From Bacteriovoracaceae bacterium UBA4096 (GTDB lineage Bacteria > Bdellovibrionota > Bacteriovoracia > Bacteriovoracales > Bacteriovoracaceae), in assembly GCA_002381945.1 (NCBI GenBank), contig DFXY01000007.1:1-5980 (forward strand): DNA of 5,980 bases, read 5' to 3'. The notes beneath the pieces were generated by a model, which saw only the letters and a list, made by a program, of their open reading frames with translations, had not been told where the DNA came from and did not search any database. The translations under genes and the position numbers were made by a program. Positions 1 to 5,980 of this stretch are shown piece by piece (the stretch's first letter is position 1; the number at the start of each line of letters is the position of its first letter).

Positions 1-1163
1 CCTTCTAAAATATGTGCACGTTCTTTGGCTTTTTTGAGTTCATAAGTCGTTCGACGAATAACGATTTCACGACGGTGTTCGATGAAGCATTGAAGCTGCT
101 CTTTTAGATCCATAACCTTCGGCTGACCATTAGAAATAGACAGGAAGATGATACCGAAAGAAACCTGCATCTGAGTTTGTTTATAAAGTCTGTTCAATAG
201 AACTGAAGCTTGCTCACCACGCTTAACATCGATAACAACACGGATACCTTCACGTGAAGATTCATCGCGAATGTCGGAAATTCCTTCGATGGCCTTATCA
301 GTTACCAGTTCCGCAATTTTTTCAATCAAGCGGGCCTTGTTAACCTGATATGGCAGTTCAGTAATAATGATTTTTTCACGGTCATTTTTACCAATTTCAA
401 TTTCCGCTTTTGCACGGATTTGAATAACACCCTTACCAGTATGATAAGCTTGTTGAATCCCTGCAGTACCATGAATTGAACCAGCTGTTGGGAAATCCGG
501 ACCAGGTATAATTTTTATCAAATCATGAACCGTCATAGCTGGTTCATCAATCAAGGCCAAAAGACCATTGGTGATTTCAGTTAAGTTATGTGGCGGAATG
601 TTTGTTGCCATCCCAACTGCAATACCGGCAGAACCATTGATGAGAAGATTAGGAACTTTGGTTGGAAGAACAGTTGGCTCTTGCAAAGATCCGTCATAGT
701 TATCCTGCCAATCAACCGTTTCCTTATCAATATCACCCAGCATATCGTTGGTAAGTTTTTGCATTCTTACTTCGGTATATCGCATGGCCGCAGCACTATC
801 GCCGTCAATTGAACCGAAGTTACCTTGACCGTCAATAATGGTATATCTCATAGAAAAATCTTGAGCGAGACGAACCATAGCACCGTATACCGCAGAGTCA
901 CCATGTGGGTGATATTTACCGATAACGTCACCAACAACACGAGCAGACTTTAAGTAAGGTCTGTTATGATAGTTATTGAGCATGTGCATGGCATAGAGGA
1001 CACGTCTGTGAACTGGCTTTAATCCATCACGGACATCCGGAAGTGCTCGGCCGATAATTACAGACATTGCGTAATCTAGGTAACAATTCTTCATCTCATC
1101 TTGAATCAAGAGAGGAGTTATATTTCCGTGATTGGCCTCTGGTTTGTTATTTTCATCACTCAT
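1..1163 (-). CDS. gyrA: DNA gyrase subunit A, N-terminal part (3' end outside window)
   Basis: This is the breakage-reunion subunit of DNA gyrase (A2B2), which introduces negative supercoils in the cytoplasm using the ATPase of GyrB. The frame is open from the ATG at 1163 to the left edge, giving 387 codons that start MSDENNKPEANHG. The N-terminal arm and winged-helix domain follow, with RALPDVRDGLKPVHRR at about 39-54. The quinolone region GKYHPHGDSAVYG is at 82-94. The catalytic tyrosine is Y129 in AAAMRYTE (codon 777-779; E. coli Tyr122), next to R128. The DNA-bending isoleucine is I181 in GSAGIAVGM. The visible part ends in the coiled-coil region (RRTTYELKKAKERAHILE), aligning near E. coli residue 380, so the C-terminal pinwheel domain and GyrA box lie outside. 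The gene starts 18 nt after gyrB with its own Shine-Dalgarno. GyrA is preferred over the paralogue ParC because of its position next to gyrB. Residue 94 is Gly where E. coli has Asp87. Confidence 0.97.
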   Translation of the reverse strand, partial: MSDENNKPEANHGNITPLLIQDEMKNCYLDYAMSVIIGRALPDVRDGLKPVHRRVLYAMHMLNNYHNRPYLKSARVVGDVIGKYHPHGDSAVYGAMVRLAQDFSMRYTIIDGQGNFGSIDGDSAAAMRYTEVRMQKLTNDMLGDIDKETVDWQDNYDGSLQEPTVLPTKVPNLLINGSAGIAVGMATNIPPHNLTEITNGLLALIDEPAMTVHDLIKIIPGPDFPTAGSIHGTAGIQQAYHTGKGVIQIRAKAEIEIGKNDREKIIITELPYQVNKARLIEKIAELVTDKAIEGISDIRDESSREGIRVVIDVKRGEQASVLLNRLYKQTQMQVSFGIIFLSISNGQPKVMDLKEQLQCFIEHRREIVIRRTTYELKKAKERAHILE

Positions 1164-1172
1164 ATCTATTCG

Positions 1173-1177
1173 TCCTT
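1173..1177 (-). promoter_or_regulatory. gyrA ribosome binding site
   Basis: Minus-strand AAGGA lies 9 nt upstream of the gyrA ATG (1163-1161), in the 18-nt gap after the gyrB stop codon (TAA at 1184-1182). It supports the ATG at 1163 as the start. Confidence 0.7.
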
Positions 1178-1181
1178 AAAA

Positions 1182-3629
1182 TTAAATATCGAGGTTACGC
1201 ACATTCAGAGCATTTGTTTCCACAAATTCTCTACGCGGTTCAACCTGGTCACCCATCAACACCGAAAATACCTGGTCAGCATCAATCGTATCTTCAATTT
1301 TTACCTGGAGTAACGTTCTGTTAGCAGGATTCATGGTTGTTTCCCAAAGTTGTTCAGGGTTCATTTCACCTAAACCCTTATAACGCTGGATATAAGCTCC
1401 CTGACGAGCTTCATTGGAAACGTAAACTGAAAATTCGCCTAATCCAGTATGCTTAGAAGAATTACCACCATGTTTCATGACAAATTCAGAAGAAAGATAT
1501 CGTTTAATACCATCATACTGATTCATGAGATCTGCAAATTCAGATGACTCCGAAAAGTTGATACCAATGCGGAAGTTTTTAGTTTTAAGAGCAGAAACAA
1601 CTTGAACTCGTAGAAGATAGGCCAGATTTTTTACATCTTCTTCAACTACTAAATTGTATTTTTTAAGAGACACATGTCCTAAATCTGTAAGCTTTTTCAT
1701 CACTTCATCAGCATAAGTTTTAAGCTTATCCTTATCTTTCATGATGTCGGCAGTAAGGGTGCCATCCTCAACAATTGTCTTTAAAAAGTGCGCATCATAA
1801 TGGCGGTCATAAGATTCTAAAGTACCATTATAATTTCTATACTTATTAACAACTGACTTAAGTGTCTCAAGCTCAATTTTATTTCCGTCAATCAAGACAT
1901 CAGTATCTGAGAGGCAGCTTGAAACGAGATAATTCTCAAGTTCGGCTCCATCTTTTAAATACCTTTCATGCTTACCTTTTTTGTATTTATACAAAGGAGG
2001 TTGGGCAATGAATAAGTGCCCGCGCTCTACGATCTCTGGAAGATGACGATAGAAAAGGGTAAGGAGAAGAGTACGAATGTGTGAACCATCCACATCCGCA
2101 TCAGTCATGATTACAATTTTGTAATAACGAAGTTTAGATACATCAAAAGAATCTTTTCCAATGCTTGTTCCAATTGCTTGAACCAGCATTTTAATTTCAT
2201 CATTTGAAAGCATCTTGTCGTAACGGGCCTTTTCAACGTTTAAGATCTTACCTTTAAGAGGTAGTACGGCTTGCGTACGACGATCTCGTCCTTGCTTGGC
2301 CGATCCACCTGCGGAATCTCCCTCAACGATATAAATTTCGCAAAGTTCAGGATCTTTTTCCTGACAGTCGGCCATCTTTCCAGGAAGACCTGAAAAGTCC
2401 AGAACCGACTTACGGCGAGTGAGTTCACGGGCCCTACGGGCAGCTTCTCGAGCGGCAGCAGCATCAGTTGATTTTTTTATGATGGTTTTACCAACATTTG
2501 GATTCTCTTCAAGATAGATTCTGAATCTATCTCCAACCAGTGAATTCACGATACCTTCAACTTCAGAGTTACCAAGTTTAGACTTAGTCTGACCTTCAAA
2601 TTGAGGGTTAGTTAATTTAACTGAAATAATAGCAGTTAAACCTTCACGCATATCATCGCCGGTAAGGGCAATTTTAATATTTTTAAGAAGATTATTATCT
2701 TTGGCGTAGTTATTCAGTACTCGAGTCAAAGCTGTTTTAAAACCTGAAACGTGTACACCACCCTCTGGGGTATTGATGTTGTTAGCATATGACGTAAGTG
2801 TTTCGGAATAACCGTCAGTCCACTGCATGGCCACTTCCACTTCGTAATTATCCCGAGACTGGAAGAAATAAATTGGCTCTTTGTGGATTGGGGTTTTTGC
2901 ACGGTTTAGATAAACCGCAAATTCAGCTAATCCACCTTCATAGTGAAAAGTTTCTTCTTTTTCAGTACGCTCATCCTTCATCACAATCCGAAGGCCCTTA
3001 TTAAGGAAAGCCATTTCACGGAAACGGTTAGCAAGAGTGTCGTAATTATATTCGTGAACTTCAAAAATTTCGTTATCAGATTTAAAAGTTACTGAAGTTC
3101 CTGTGTCTTTAAGATCGCAATCACCAATTACCTTTAGTGGTTCCTTAGCTGCCCCATAGGCAAAATCAAGGCGATGAACTTTTCCATGTTTCTTAATTTC
3201 AATACGAACCCACTTGGAAAGCGCATTCACAACAGAAGCACCTACGCCGTGAAGACCACCTGAAACCTTATAAGCTCCACCTTCTTCATTGAACTTTCCG
3301 CCAGCATGAAGTTTTGTATAAACGATTTCTGCCGCTGATACACCTTCACTTGCCACCATATCCGTAGGTATTCCACGACCATTATCAACAACAGTCATGG
3401 AGTTATCCACATGGATAATAACTCTGATTTCAGTACAGTAACCTGCCAAGGCTTCATCAACAGCGTTGTCTACAATTTCGTAAACGCAGTGATGGAAGCC
3501 TCGAAAACCAGTGTCCCCGATATACATACCAGGGCGTTTTCTAACCGCTTCTAGTCCTTCTAGGATTTTGATTTGGTCGGCGTTGTATTCAGTATTAACT
3601 TTCGAAATAGAATCAGGAGTTTGATTCAT
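1182..3629 (-). CDS. gyrB: DNA gyrase subunit B
   Basis: This is the ATPase subunit of DNA gyrase; its dimerising N-terminal gate drives strand passage through GyrA. It has 815 residues, against 804 in E. coli. The GHKL ATPase domain shows E51 and N55 in YEIVDNAVDEA, D82 with GRGIP (84-88), the lid motif GGLHGVG (124-130) and the QTK loop (347-349). The TOPRIM domain has E436 in VEGDSAGGSAKQGR and the metal-binding D510, D512 and D514 in DADVDGSHIRT. A poorly conserved stretch at about 560-740 is the insertion typical of Proteobacteria-type GyrB. The C-terminus returns to strong conservation with QRYKGLGEMNPEQLWETTM (748-766) and ends NVRNLDI. The quinolone-related positions D438 and K459 (E. 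coli D426, K447) are unchanged. K147 stands where E. coli has R136, a coumarin contact. The start is 10 nt after recF and 18 nt precede gyrA. The insertion and the neighbouring gyrA argue against ParE. Confidence 0.99.
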   Translation of the reverse strand: MNQTPDSISKVNTEYNADQIKILEGLEAVRKRPGMYIGDTGFRGFHHCVYEIVDNAVDEALAGYCTEIRVIIHVDNSMTVVDNGRGIPTDMVASEGVSAAEIVYTKLHAGGKFNEEGGAYKVSGGLHGVGASVVNALSKWVRIEIKKHGKVHRLDFAYGAAKEPLKVIGDCDLKDTGTSVTFKSDNEIFEVHEYNYDTLANRFREMAFLNKGLRIVMKDERTEKEETFHYEGGLAEFAVYLNRAKTPIHKEPIYFFQSRDNYEVEVAMQWTDGYSETLTSYANNINTPEGGVHVSGFKTALTRVLNNYAKDNNLLKNIKIALTGDDMREGLTAIISVKLTNPQFEGQTKSKLGNSEVEGIVNSLVGDRFRIYLEENPNVGKTIIKKSTDAAAAREAARRARELTRRKSVLDFSGLPGKMADCQEKDPELCEIYIVEGDSAGGSAKQGRDRRTQAVLPLKGKILNVEKARYDKMLSNDEIKMLVQAIGTSIGKDSFDVSKLRYYKIVIMTDADVDGSHIRTLLLTLFYRHLPEIVERGHLFIAQPPLYKYKKGKHERYLKDGAELENYLVSSCLSDTDVLIDGNKIELETLKSVVNKYRNYNGTLESYDRHYDAHFLKTIVEDGTLTADIMKDKDKLKTYADEVMKKLTDLGHVSLKKYNLVVEEDVKNLAYLLRVQVVSALKTKNFRIGINFSESSEFADLMNQYDGIKRYLSSEFVMKHGGNSSKHTGLGEFSVYVSNEARQGAYIQRYKGLGEMNPEQLWETTMNPANRTLLQVKIEDTIDADQVFSVLMGDQVEPRREFVETNALNVRNLDI
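3403..3411 (+). promoter_or_regulatory. Perfect DnaA box TTATCCACA inside gyrB, with a near-match 21 bp away
   Basis: This is an exact consensus 9-mer. A one-mismatch copy, TTATCAACA, lies at 3382-3390 in the same orientation, 21 bp (about two helical turns) away. Both overlap codons of the GHKL region, His-Val-Asp-Asn-Ser and Val-Val-Asp-Asn-Gly. Asp-Asn-Ser is also present in E. coli GyrB, so coding constraint may explain the sequence. Confidence 0.4.
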
Positions 3630-3636
3630 TCAGATG

Positions 3637-3642
3637 CTCCTA
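3637..3642 (-). promoter_or_regulatory. gyrB ribosome binding site overlapping the recF stop codon
   Basis: Minus-strand TAGGAG lies 7 nt upstream of the gyrB ATG (3629-3627). Its first three bases are the recF stop codon TAG (3642-3640). A ribosome finishing recF therefore sits on the gyrB initiation site, which suggests translational coupling. The site also fixes the gyrB start. Confidence 0.75.
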
Positions 3643-4740
3643 TCCATGGTGTTTGAGCGTTCCATGTTCAATATAAAACTTTTTTGATTCCGGAATTTTT
3701 TCCAACTCTTCCCCAAAATTCTCATTGGCCGTAGTGATCAGAACTTGGAAATTTTTAGTTTCCAAATATTGGACCAAATTTTTCCATCTCTGGCTATCCA
3801 ATTCGCCAGAAACGTCGTCAATGAGGACAATAGGATAAGAGGTAAATTTATACCGAAAAAGCTCAATATAGGCAAATATCAAGCTCAGAAAGGCCATTTT
3901 CTGTTGACCTAAAGAACAGAATTCAAACGCATTGAGTCCATCAAAGCTAAAAATGAAGTCATCCCGGTGAATTCCTACCTGGGTTATCTCGGCTTTTATA
4001 TCGATATTTTCTTGGTGACGATAGAAGTCAAATATCCGTTTTTTATCCCAGTGGACAAACTGGCTGTCCAAAGTCAGTTCCAGTGCATGTTCTTCTGAAA
4101 AGATGGCTTTAAAAGTAGGCGTAATGAAGGTATTTAAGGCCGTTAAAAATTCAAACCGTTTTTGAGTAATAAAAGCTGAGTAATCGCTGATCTGATCATC
4201 TATAGCCCTCAATTGGGTAGAAGTATTTTTTCCACCAAAGGCCAGAACTGAATTTCGAAACTTGATGGCCTTTTGAAATCTTGTCAAAACCTGACGGTAT
4301 TCCTTATCACTCAGAGAAATATGACTATCGACCCACTGTCTTCTGAAAGTGGAGCTATTATGAAAATGGTAAGCATCAAAGGGATTTATAAAAACTGAGG
4401 ATGAAGGAGTTTTCTTTTTTTCCGGCTTGTTATTTAAAAATCTTTCTTCTGAAGTATCCGTCATTCTCAGGGAGTAGGGGAGAAGTTCATCCTCATTTTG
4501 AAAAACCGACTGAAGGATTAGCTCTGGTTTTTCCCCTTCAATGTTAATCATTTGTGAATAATCGGTATTTTTACGGAAGGATTTTTTATTTGTTAGCAGA
4601 TATACCGCTTCTAAAAGATTTGTTTTTCCGTTCCCATTCTGTCCTAAGATGCAGTTAATGCCAGGAGAGAAATCAAAAACACTGTTTTTTAGATTTCGGA
4701 AGTTTTGCGCTTGTAATTTTTTAATTTTCCAACAATTCAT
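3640..4740 (-). CDS. recF: DNA replication and repair protein RecF
   Basis: RecF is an SMC-like ABC ATPase that works with RecO and RecR to load RecA at single-strand gaps and stalled forks. From the ATG at 4740 it has 366 residues, a normal family length. Visible motifs are the N-terminal KIKKLQAQNFRNL, Walker A GQNGNGKT (33-40), the RecF-typical GIHRDDF (256-262), the ABC signature CSLGQQKM (275-282) and Walker B plus D-loop VLIDDVSGELD (305-315), followed by VLITTANENF. No coiled-coil arm of SMC length is present, so it is RecF and not SbcC or RecN. The start is uncertain. The frame also has a TTG at 4746 directly after the dnaN stop, which would add two residues (MW). The ATG is preferred as the more common codon, but neither start has a clear Shine-Dalgarno, so initiation probably depends on ribosomes finishing dnaN. 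The recF stop lies inside the gyrB ribosome binding site. Confidence 0.96.
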   Translation of the reverse strand: MNCWKIKKLQAQNFRNLKNSVFDFSPGINCILGQNGNGKTNLLEAVYLLTNKKSFRKNTDYSQMINIEGEKPELILQSVFQNEDELLPYSLRMTDTSEERFLNNKPEKKKTPSSSVFINPFDAYHFHNSSTFRRQWVDSHISLSDKEYRQVLTRFQKAIKFRNSVLAFGGKNTSTQLRAIDDQISDYSAFITQKRFEFLTALNTFITPTFKAIFSEEHALELTLDSQFVHWDKKRIFDFYRHQENIDIKAEITQVGIHRDDFIFSFDGLNAFEFCSLGQQKMAFLSLIFAYIELFRYKFTSYPIVLIDDVSGELDSQRWKNLVQYLETKNFQVLITTANENFGEELEKIPESKKFYIEHGTLKHHG

Positions 4741-4745
4741 CCACA
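4737..4745 (+). promoter_or_regulatory. Relaxed DnaA box TCATCCACA overlapping the recF start
   Basis: This has one mismatch to TTATCCACA, and it fits the looser NN(A/T)TCCACA consensus that I recall being proposed for Bdellovibrio DnaA. It covers both candidate recF start codons (TTG 4746-4744 and ATG 4740-4738). Its position is striking, but function is unproven. Confidence 0.25.
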
Positions 4746-4746
4746 A

Positions 4747-5859
4747 TTACAGCTTAAGCGGCATGATAATCCCAAGAAATTCAGGAAGATCATCAGCTTT
4801 AATCACAACTGGGCTAAGTTCATTATTGAATTCAAAAGTTACATCTGTTTCATTCAGGACGGATAAACTTTCAATTAAATATTTAGCATTAAATCCAATC
4901 TCAGTTGCCTTACCATCGTAAGTTATAGGCAAAGTTTCATTTGCCTGACCTAAGGCCGGATGATTGGTTGAAATGATTAATTCATTCTTTTGAATATTAA
5001 GCTTCACGCCATTAGTTTTTTCGTTAGAAAGAATCTTAATGCGTTTTACTGCATTTAATATGGCATTCCGGTCAATATGGAAGCGATTAGTGGTTTTAGA
5101 AGGTATGACCGTCTGATATTTAGGATATTCTCGAGCGATCAAGCGAATTGAAAGATAGTACTCATTTCGTGCGTTAACGAACATGAATGAATCATCTAGA
5201 GAAATAGCGACTTCATCTTCAGGAAAAGTATCAGCAATCTTTTTAAGCTCTGAGATCCCTTTACGAGGAACAATTACACCGTCACTAAGAAATTTATTTT
5301 CACCTATAAATTCATGAGTATCTAACAATGCCAGTCTATGACCATCAATAGCAACTGCTCTTAATTTAGCATCAGACATCTGCAAATAAATACCATTAAG
5401 GTACAATCTGGTTTCATCGGTAGAAATGGCATGTGAAGTTTTGTTGATGATATGAGCGACTTGTTTTGTTTTTAAACGGAATTCAGAACTTTGATTCTGG
5501 AAACTTAATTGTGGAAATTCATCAGCACTTGAAATTAAAAGTGAATAATTAATATTTTTACAAGAGAGATTTAAAAGGTTGTTGTTATCCACATTTAAAA
5601 CAACGTCATCGTTTGGAAGTTCACGTAAAATATCTGCAATGTTTTTGCTATTAATGCAAAAACTTCCTTCAGCTTCAATTTTAGCATTCAAAATAATTTT
5701 AGCTGATACTTCTAGATCAGTTGCAATTAATTCTAATTTTTGTCCTTGAGATCTAATTAAGCAATTAGTCAGAATAGGCCTGGAGTTTTTCTTATCTACT
5801 ACGGATAAAACTTTATTTATGGCATCTCTTAAGATTTGAGACTGAATTGTTAATTTCAT
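4747..5859 (-). CDS. dnaN: DNA polymerase III subunit beta (sliding clamp)
   Basis: DnaN is the ring-shaped homodimeric clamp that tethers DNA polymerase III, and other polymerases and repair proteins, to DNA. The 370 residues match the family (366 in E. coli) and suit three clamp-fold domains of roughly 120 residues each. Recognisable stretches are MKLTIQSQILRDAINKV at the N-terminus, TRLYLNGIYLQ followed by LRAVAIDGHRLAL in the central domain, VPRKGISELKKI leading towards the third domain, and the C-terminal GIIMPLKL, equivalent to E. coli VVMPMRL, which forms part of the peptide-binding pocket for clamp-binding motifs. The ATG at 5859 has a good Shine-Dalgarno. It is the first gene of the visible operon, and recF follows with no gap. 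A perfect DnaA box sits inside the coding sequence at 5585-5593. Confidence 0.98.
   Translation of the reverse strand: MKLTIQSQILRDAINKVLSVVDKKNSRPILTNCLIRSQGQKLELIATDLEVSAKIILNAKIEAEGSFCINSKNIADILRELPNDDVVLNVDNNNLLNLSCKNINYSLLISSADEFPQLSFQNQSSEFRLKTKQVAHIINKTSHAISTDETRLYLNGIYLQMSDAKLRAVAIDGHRLALLDTHEFIGENKFLSDGVIVPRKGISELKKIADTFPEDEVAISLDDSFMFVNARNEYYLSIRLIAREYPKYQTVIPSKTTNRFHIDRNAILNAVKRIKILSNEKTNGVKLNIQKNELIISTNHPALGQANETLPITYDGKATEIGFNAKYLIESLSVLNETDVTFEFNNELSPVVIKADDLPEFLGIIMPLKL
5585..5593 (+). promoter_or_regulatory. Perfect DnaA box TTATCCACA inside dnaN
   Basis: The nine bases match the classical DnaA binding consensus exactly and lie in the 5' third of dnaN, about 380 bp from the AT-rich tract at the right edge. 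On the coding strand the sequence is part of codons for Val-Asp-Asn, so it could arise by chance from coding. Binding is inferred, not shown. Confidence 0.5.
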
Positions 5860-5864
5860 ATAAT

Positions 5865-5871
5865 TCCTCTT
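5865..5871 (-). promoter_or_regulatory. dnaN ribosome binding site
   Basis: Minus-strand AAGAGGA ends 5 nt before the dnaN ATG (5859-5857). It is purine-rich and close to the consensus, and it supports that start codon. Confidence 0.7.
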
Positions 5872-5879
5872 AGACGAAG

Positions 5880-5908
5880 GTTTTAACTTTAAGCGCAGAG
5901 ATTTTCAA
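5880..5908 (-). promoter_or_regulatory. Candidate promoter for dnaN-recF-gyrB-gyrA
   Basis: On the minus strand TTGAAA (5908-5903; 5 of 6 to the sigma70 -35 consensus) is separated by exactly 17 nt from TAAAAC (5885-5880; 4 of 6 to TATAAT). Transcription would begin near 5873, only about 14 nt before the dnaN ATG but leaving the Shine-Dalgarno in the transcript. The -10 match is weak. Readthrough from an upstream dnaA promoter, or a -10 in the TATA-rich tract further upstream, is equally possible. Confidence 0.3.
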
Positions 5909-5914
5909 GTGAAC

Positions 5915-5947
5915 TCCCCTTAAGGTTTCATTTCTTTTTTCCCCTTA
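5915..5947. repeat. Two direct copies of TCCCCTTA upstream of dnaN
   Basis: Identical 8-mers lie at 5915-5922 and 5940-5947, 25 bp start to start, between the AT-rich tract and the candidate promoter. The first copy overlaps the palindrome CCTTAAGG (5918-5925). They could be a paired protein-binding site, but short repeats in a biased non-coding region can arise by chance. Confidence 0.3.
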
Positions 5948-5980
5948 TATATATGTATTTATATTCTTATATAGTAATAG
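5945..5980 (-). other. AT-rich tract with DnaA-trio-like start: possible oriC unwinding region
   Basis: Of these 36 bases, 32 are A or T. On the minus strand the tract opens with CTA-TTA-CTA (5980-5972) and continues TATAAGAATATAAATAC. DnaA-trios in the B. subtilis origin are repeats of CTA/TTA-type triplets between the DnaA boxes and the melted AT-rich DNA, read in this same order, and that origin also lies between dnaA and dnaN. No open frame crosses the segment: all three minus frames meet stops within 36 nt, so it is not the end of dnaA. The DnaA boxes that should precede the trios would lie beyond the window edge and cannot be seen. An ordinary AT-rich promoter region is the alternative. 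Confidence 0.4.

Noticed and set aside
588..812. Plus-strand open frame of 74 codons
   Set aside because: It lies wholly antisense to gyrA, which has conserved catalytic residues on the opposite strand, and its product resembles no family I know.
560..1163. ParC/ParE (topoisomerase IV) instead of gyrase for the gyrA-gyrB pair
   Set aside because: The gene order next to dnaN-recF and the close match of both proteins to E. coli gyrase favour gyrase. The diagnostic C-terminal GyrA box is outside the window, so this rests on context and similarity.
1067..1324. Two overlapping plus-strand open frames (from 1067 and 1101)
   Set aside because: They are antisense to the gyrA start and gyrB end. Their products have no recognisable motifs, and the minus-strand genes explain the DNA fully.
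2240..2464. Minus-strand frame of 74 codons in another phase of gyrB
   Set aside because: It is a shadow of the TOPRIM-coding part of gyrB, with no independent support.
2798..3004. Plus-strand frame of 68 codons
   Set aside because: It is antisense to gyrB and has no recognisable motif.
4649..4921. Plus-strand frame of 90 codons across the recF-dnaN junction
   Set aside because: It is antisense to two well-conserved genes and has no recognisable motif.
5914..5940. Possible rho-independent terminator (CCTTAAGG palindrome followed by a T-rich run)
   Set aside because: The 8-bp palindrome has no loop, and the T-run is on the plus strand, where no gene ends. On the minus strand no U-tract follows.
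5860..5980. Tail of dnaA coding sequence
   Set aside because: All three minus-strand frames meet stop codons within 36 nt of the right edge and none shows DnaA C-terminal motifs, so the segment is non-coding.

Overview
The window is a run of core replication and topology genes, all on the minus strand. Transcription runs from right to left: dnaN (DNA polymerase III sliding clamp), recF (recombination mediator ATPase), gyrB (DNA gyrase ATPase/TOPRIM subunit) and gyrA (DNA gyrase cleavage subunit, cut by the left edge after 387 codons). This is the conserved bacterial origin-proximal order dnaA-dnaN-recF-gyrB-gyrA. dnaA itself is not in the window and would be expected just beyond the right edge.

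Organism: the DNA is AT-rich (about 40 % GC by eye). GyrB is 815 residues and carries the long insertion in its C-terminal half that is found in Proteobacteria-type GyrB but absent from the roughly 640-residue Firmicutes type. A Proteobacteria-like GyrB in an unbroken dnaN-recF-gyrB-gyrA cluster at low GC suggests a Bdellovibrionota/Bacteriovorax-like or other former 'deltaproteobacterial' lineage. This is inference, and the species cannot be named from the sequence.

Layout: 1-1163 partial gyrA; 1182-3629 gyrB; 3640-4740 (or 4746) recF; 4747-5859 dnaN; 5860-5980 a non-coding, AT-rich leader. The genes are separated by only 18, 10 and 0-6 nt. The gyrB ribosome binding site contains the recF stop codon, and recF begins immediately after the dnaN stop. 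The four genes therefore look like one translationally coupled operon that supplies the replisome clamp, gap repair at stalled forks and the topoisomerase that relieves supercoiling ahead of the fork.

The right edge is the least ordinary part. Read on the minus strand it starts with CTATTACTA and continues into a nearly pure A/T tract. This resembles the DnaA-trio plus unwinding region of a bacterial oriC located between dnaA and dnaN. Two perfect 9-bp DnaA boxes (TTATCCACA) lie inside dnaN and gyrB, and a relaxed box overlaps the recF start. At the protein level, GyrA has Gly where E. coli has Asp87, and GyrB has Lys where E. coli has Arg136; both are known drug-contact or resistance positions. 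No mobile element, CRISPR array, RNA gene or novel multi-gene system is visible.
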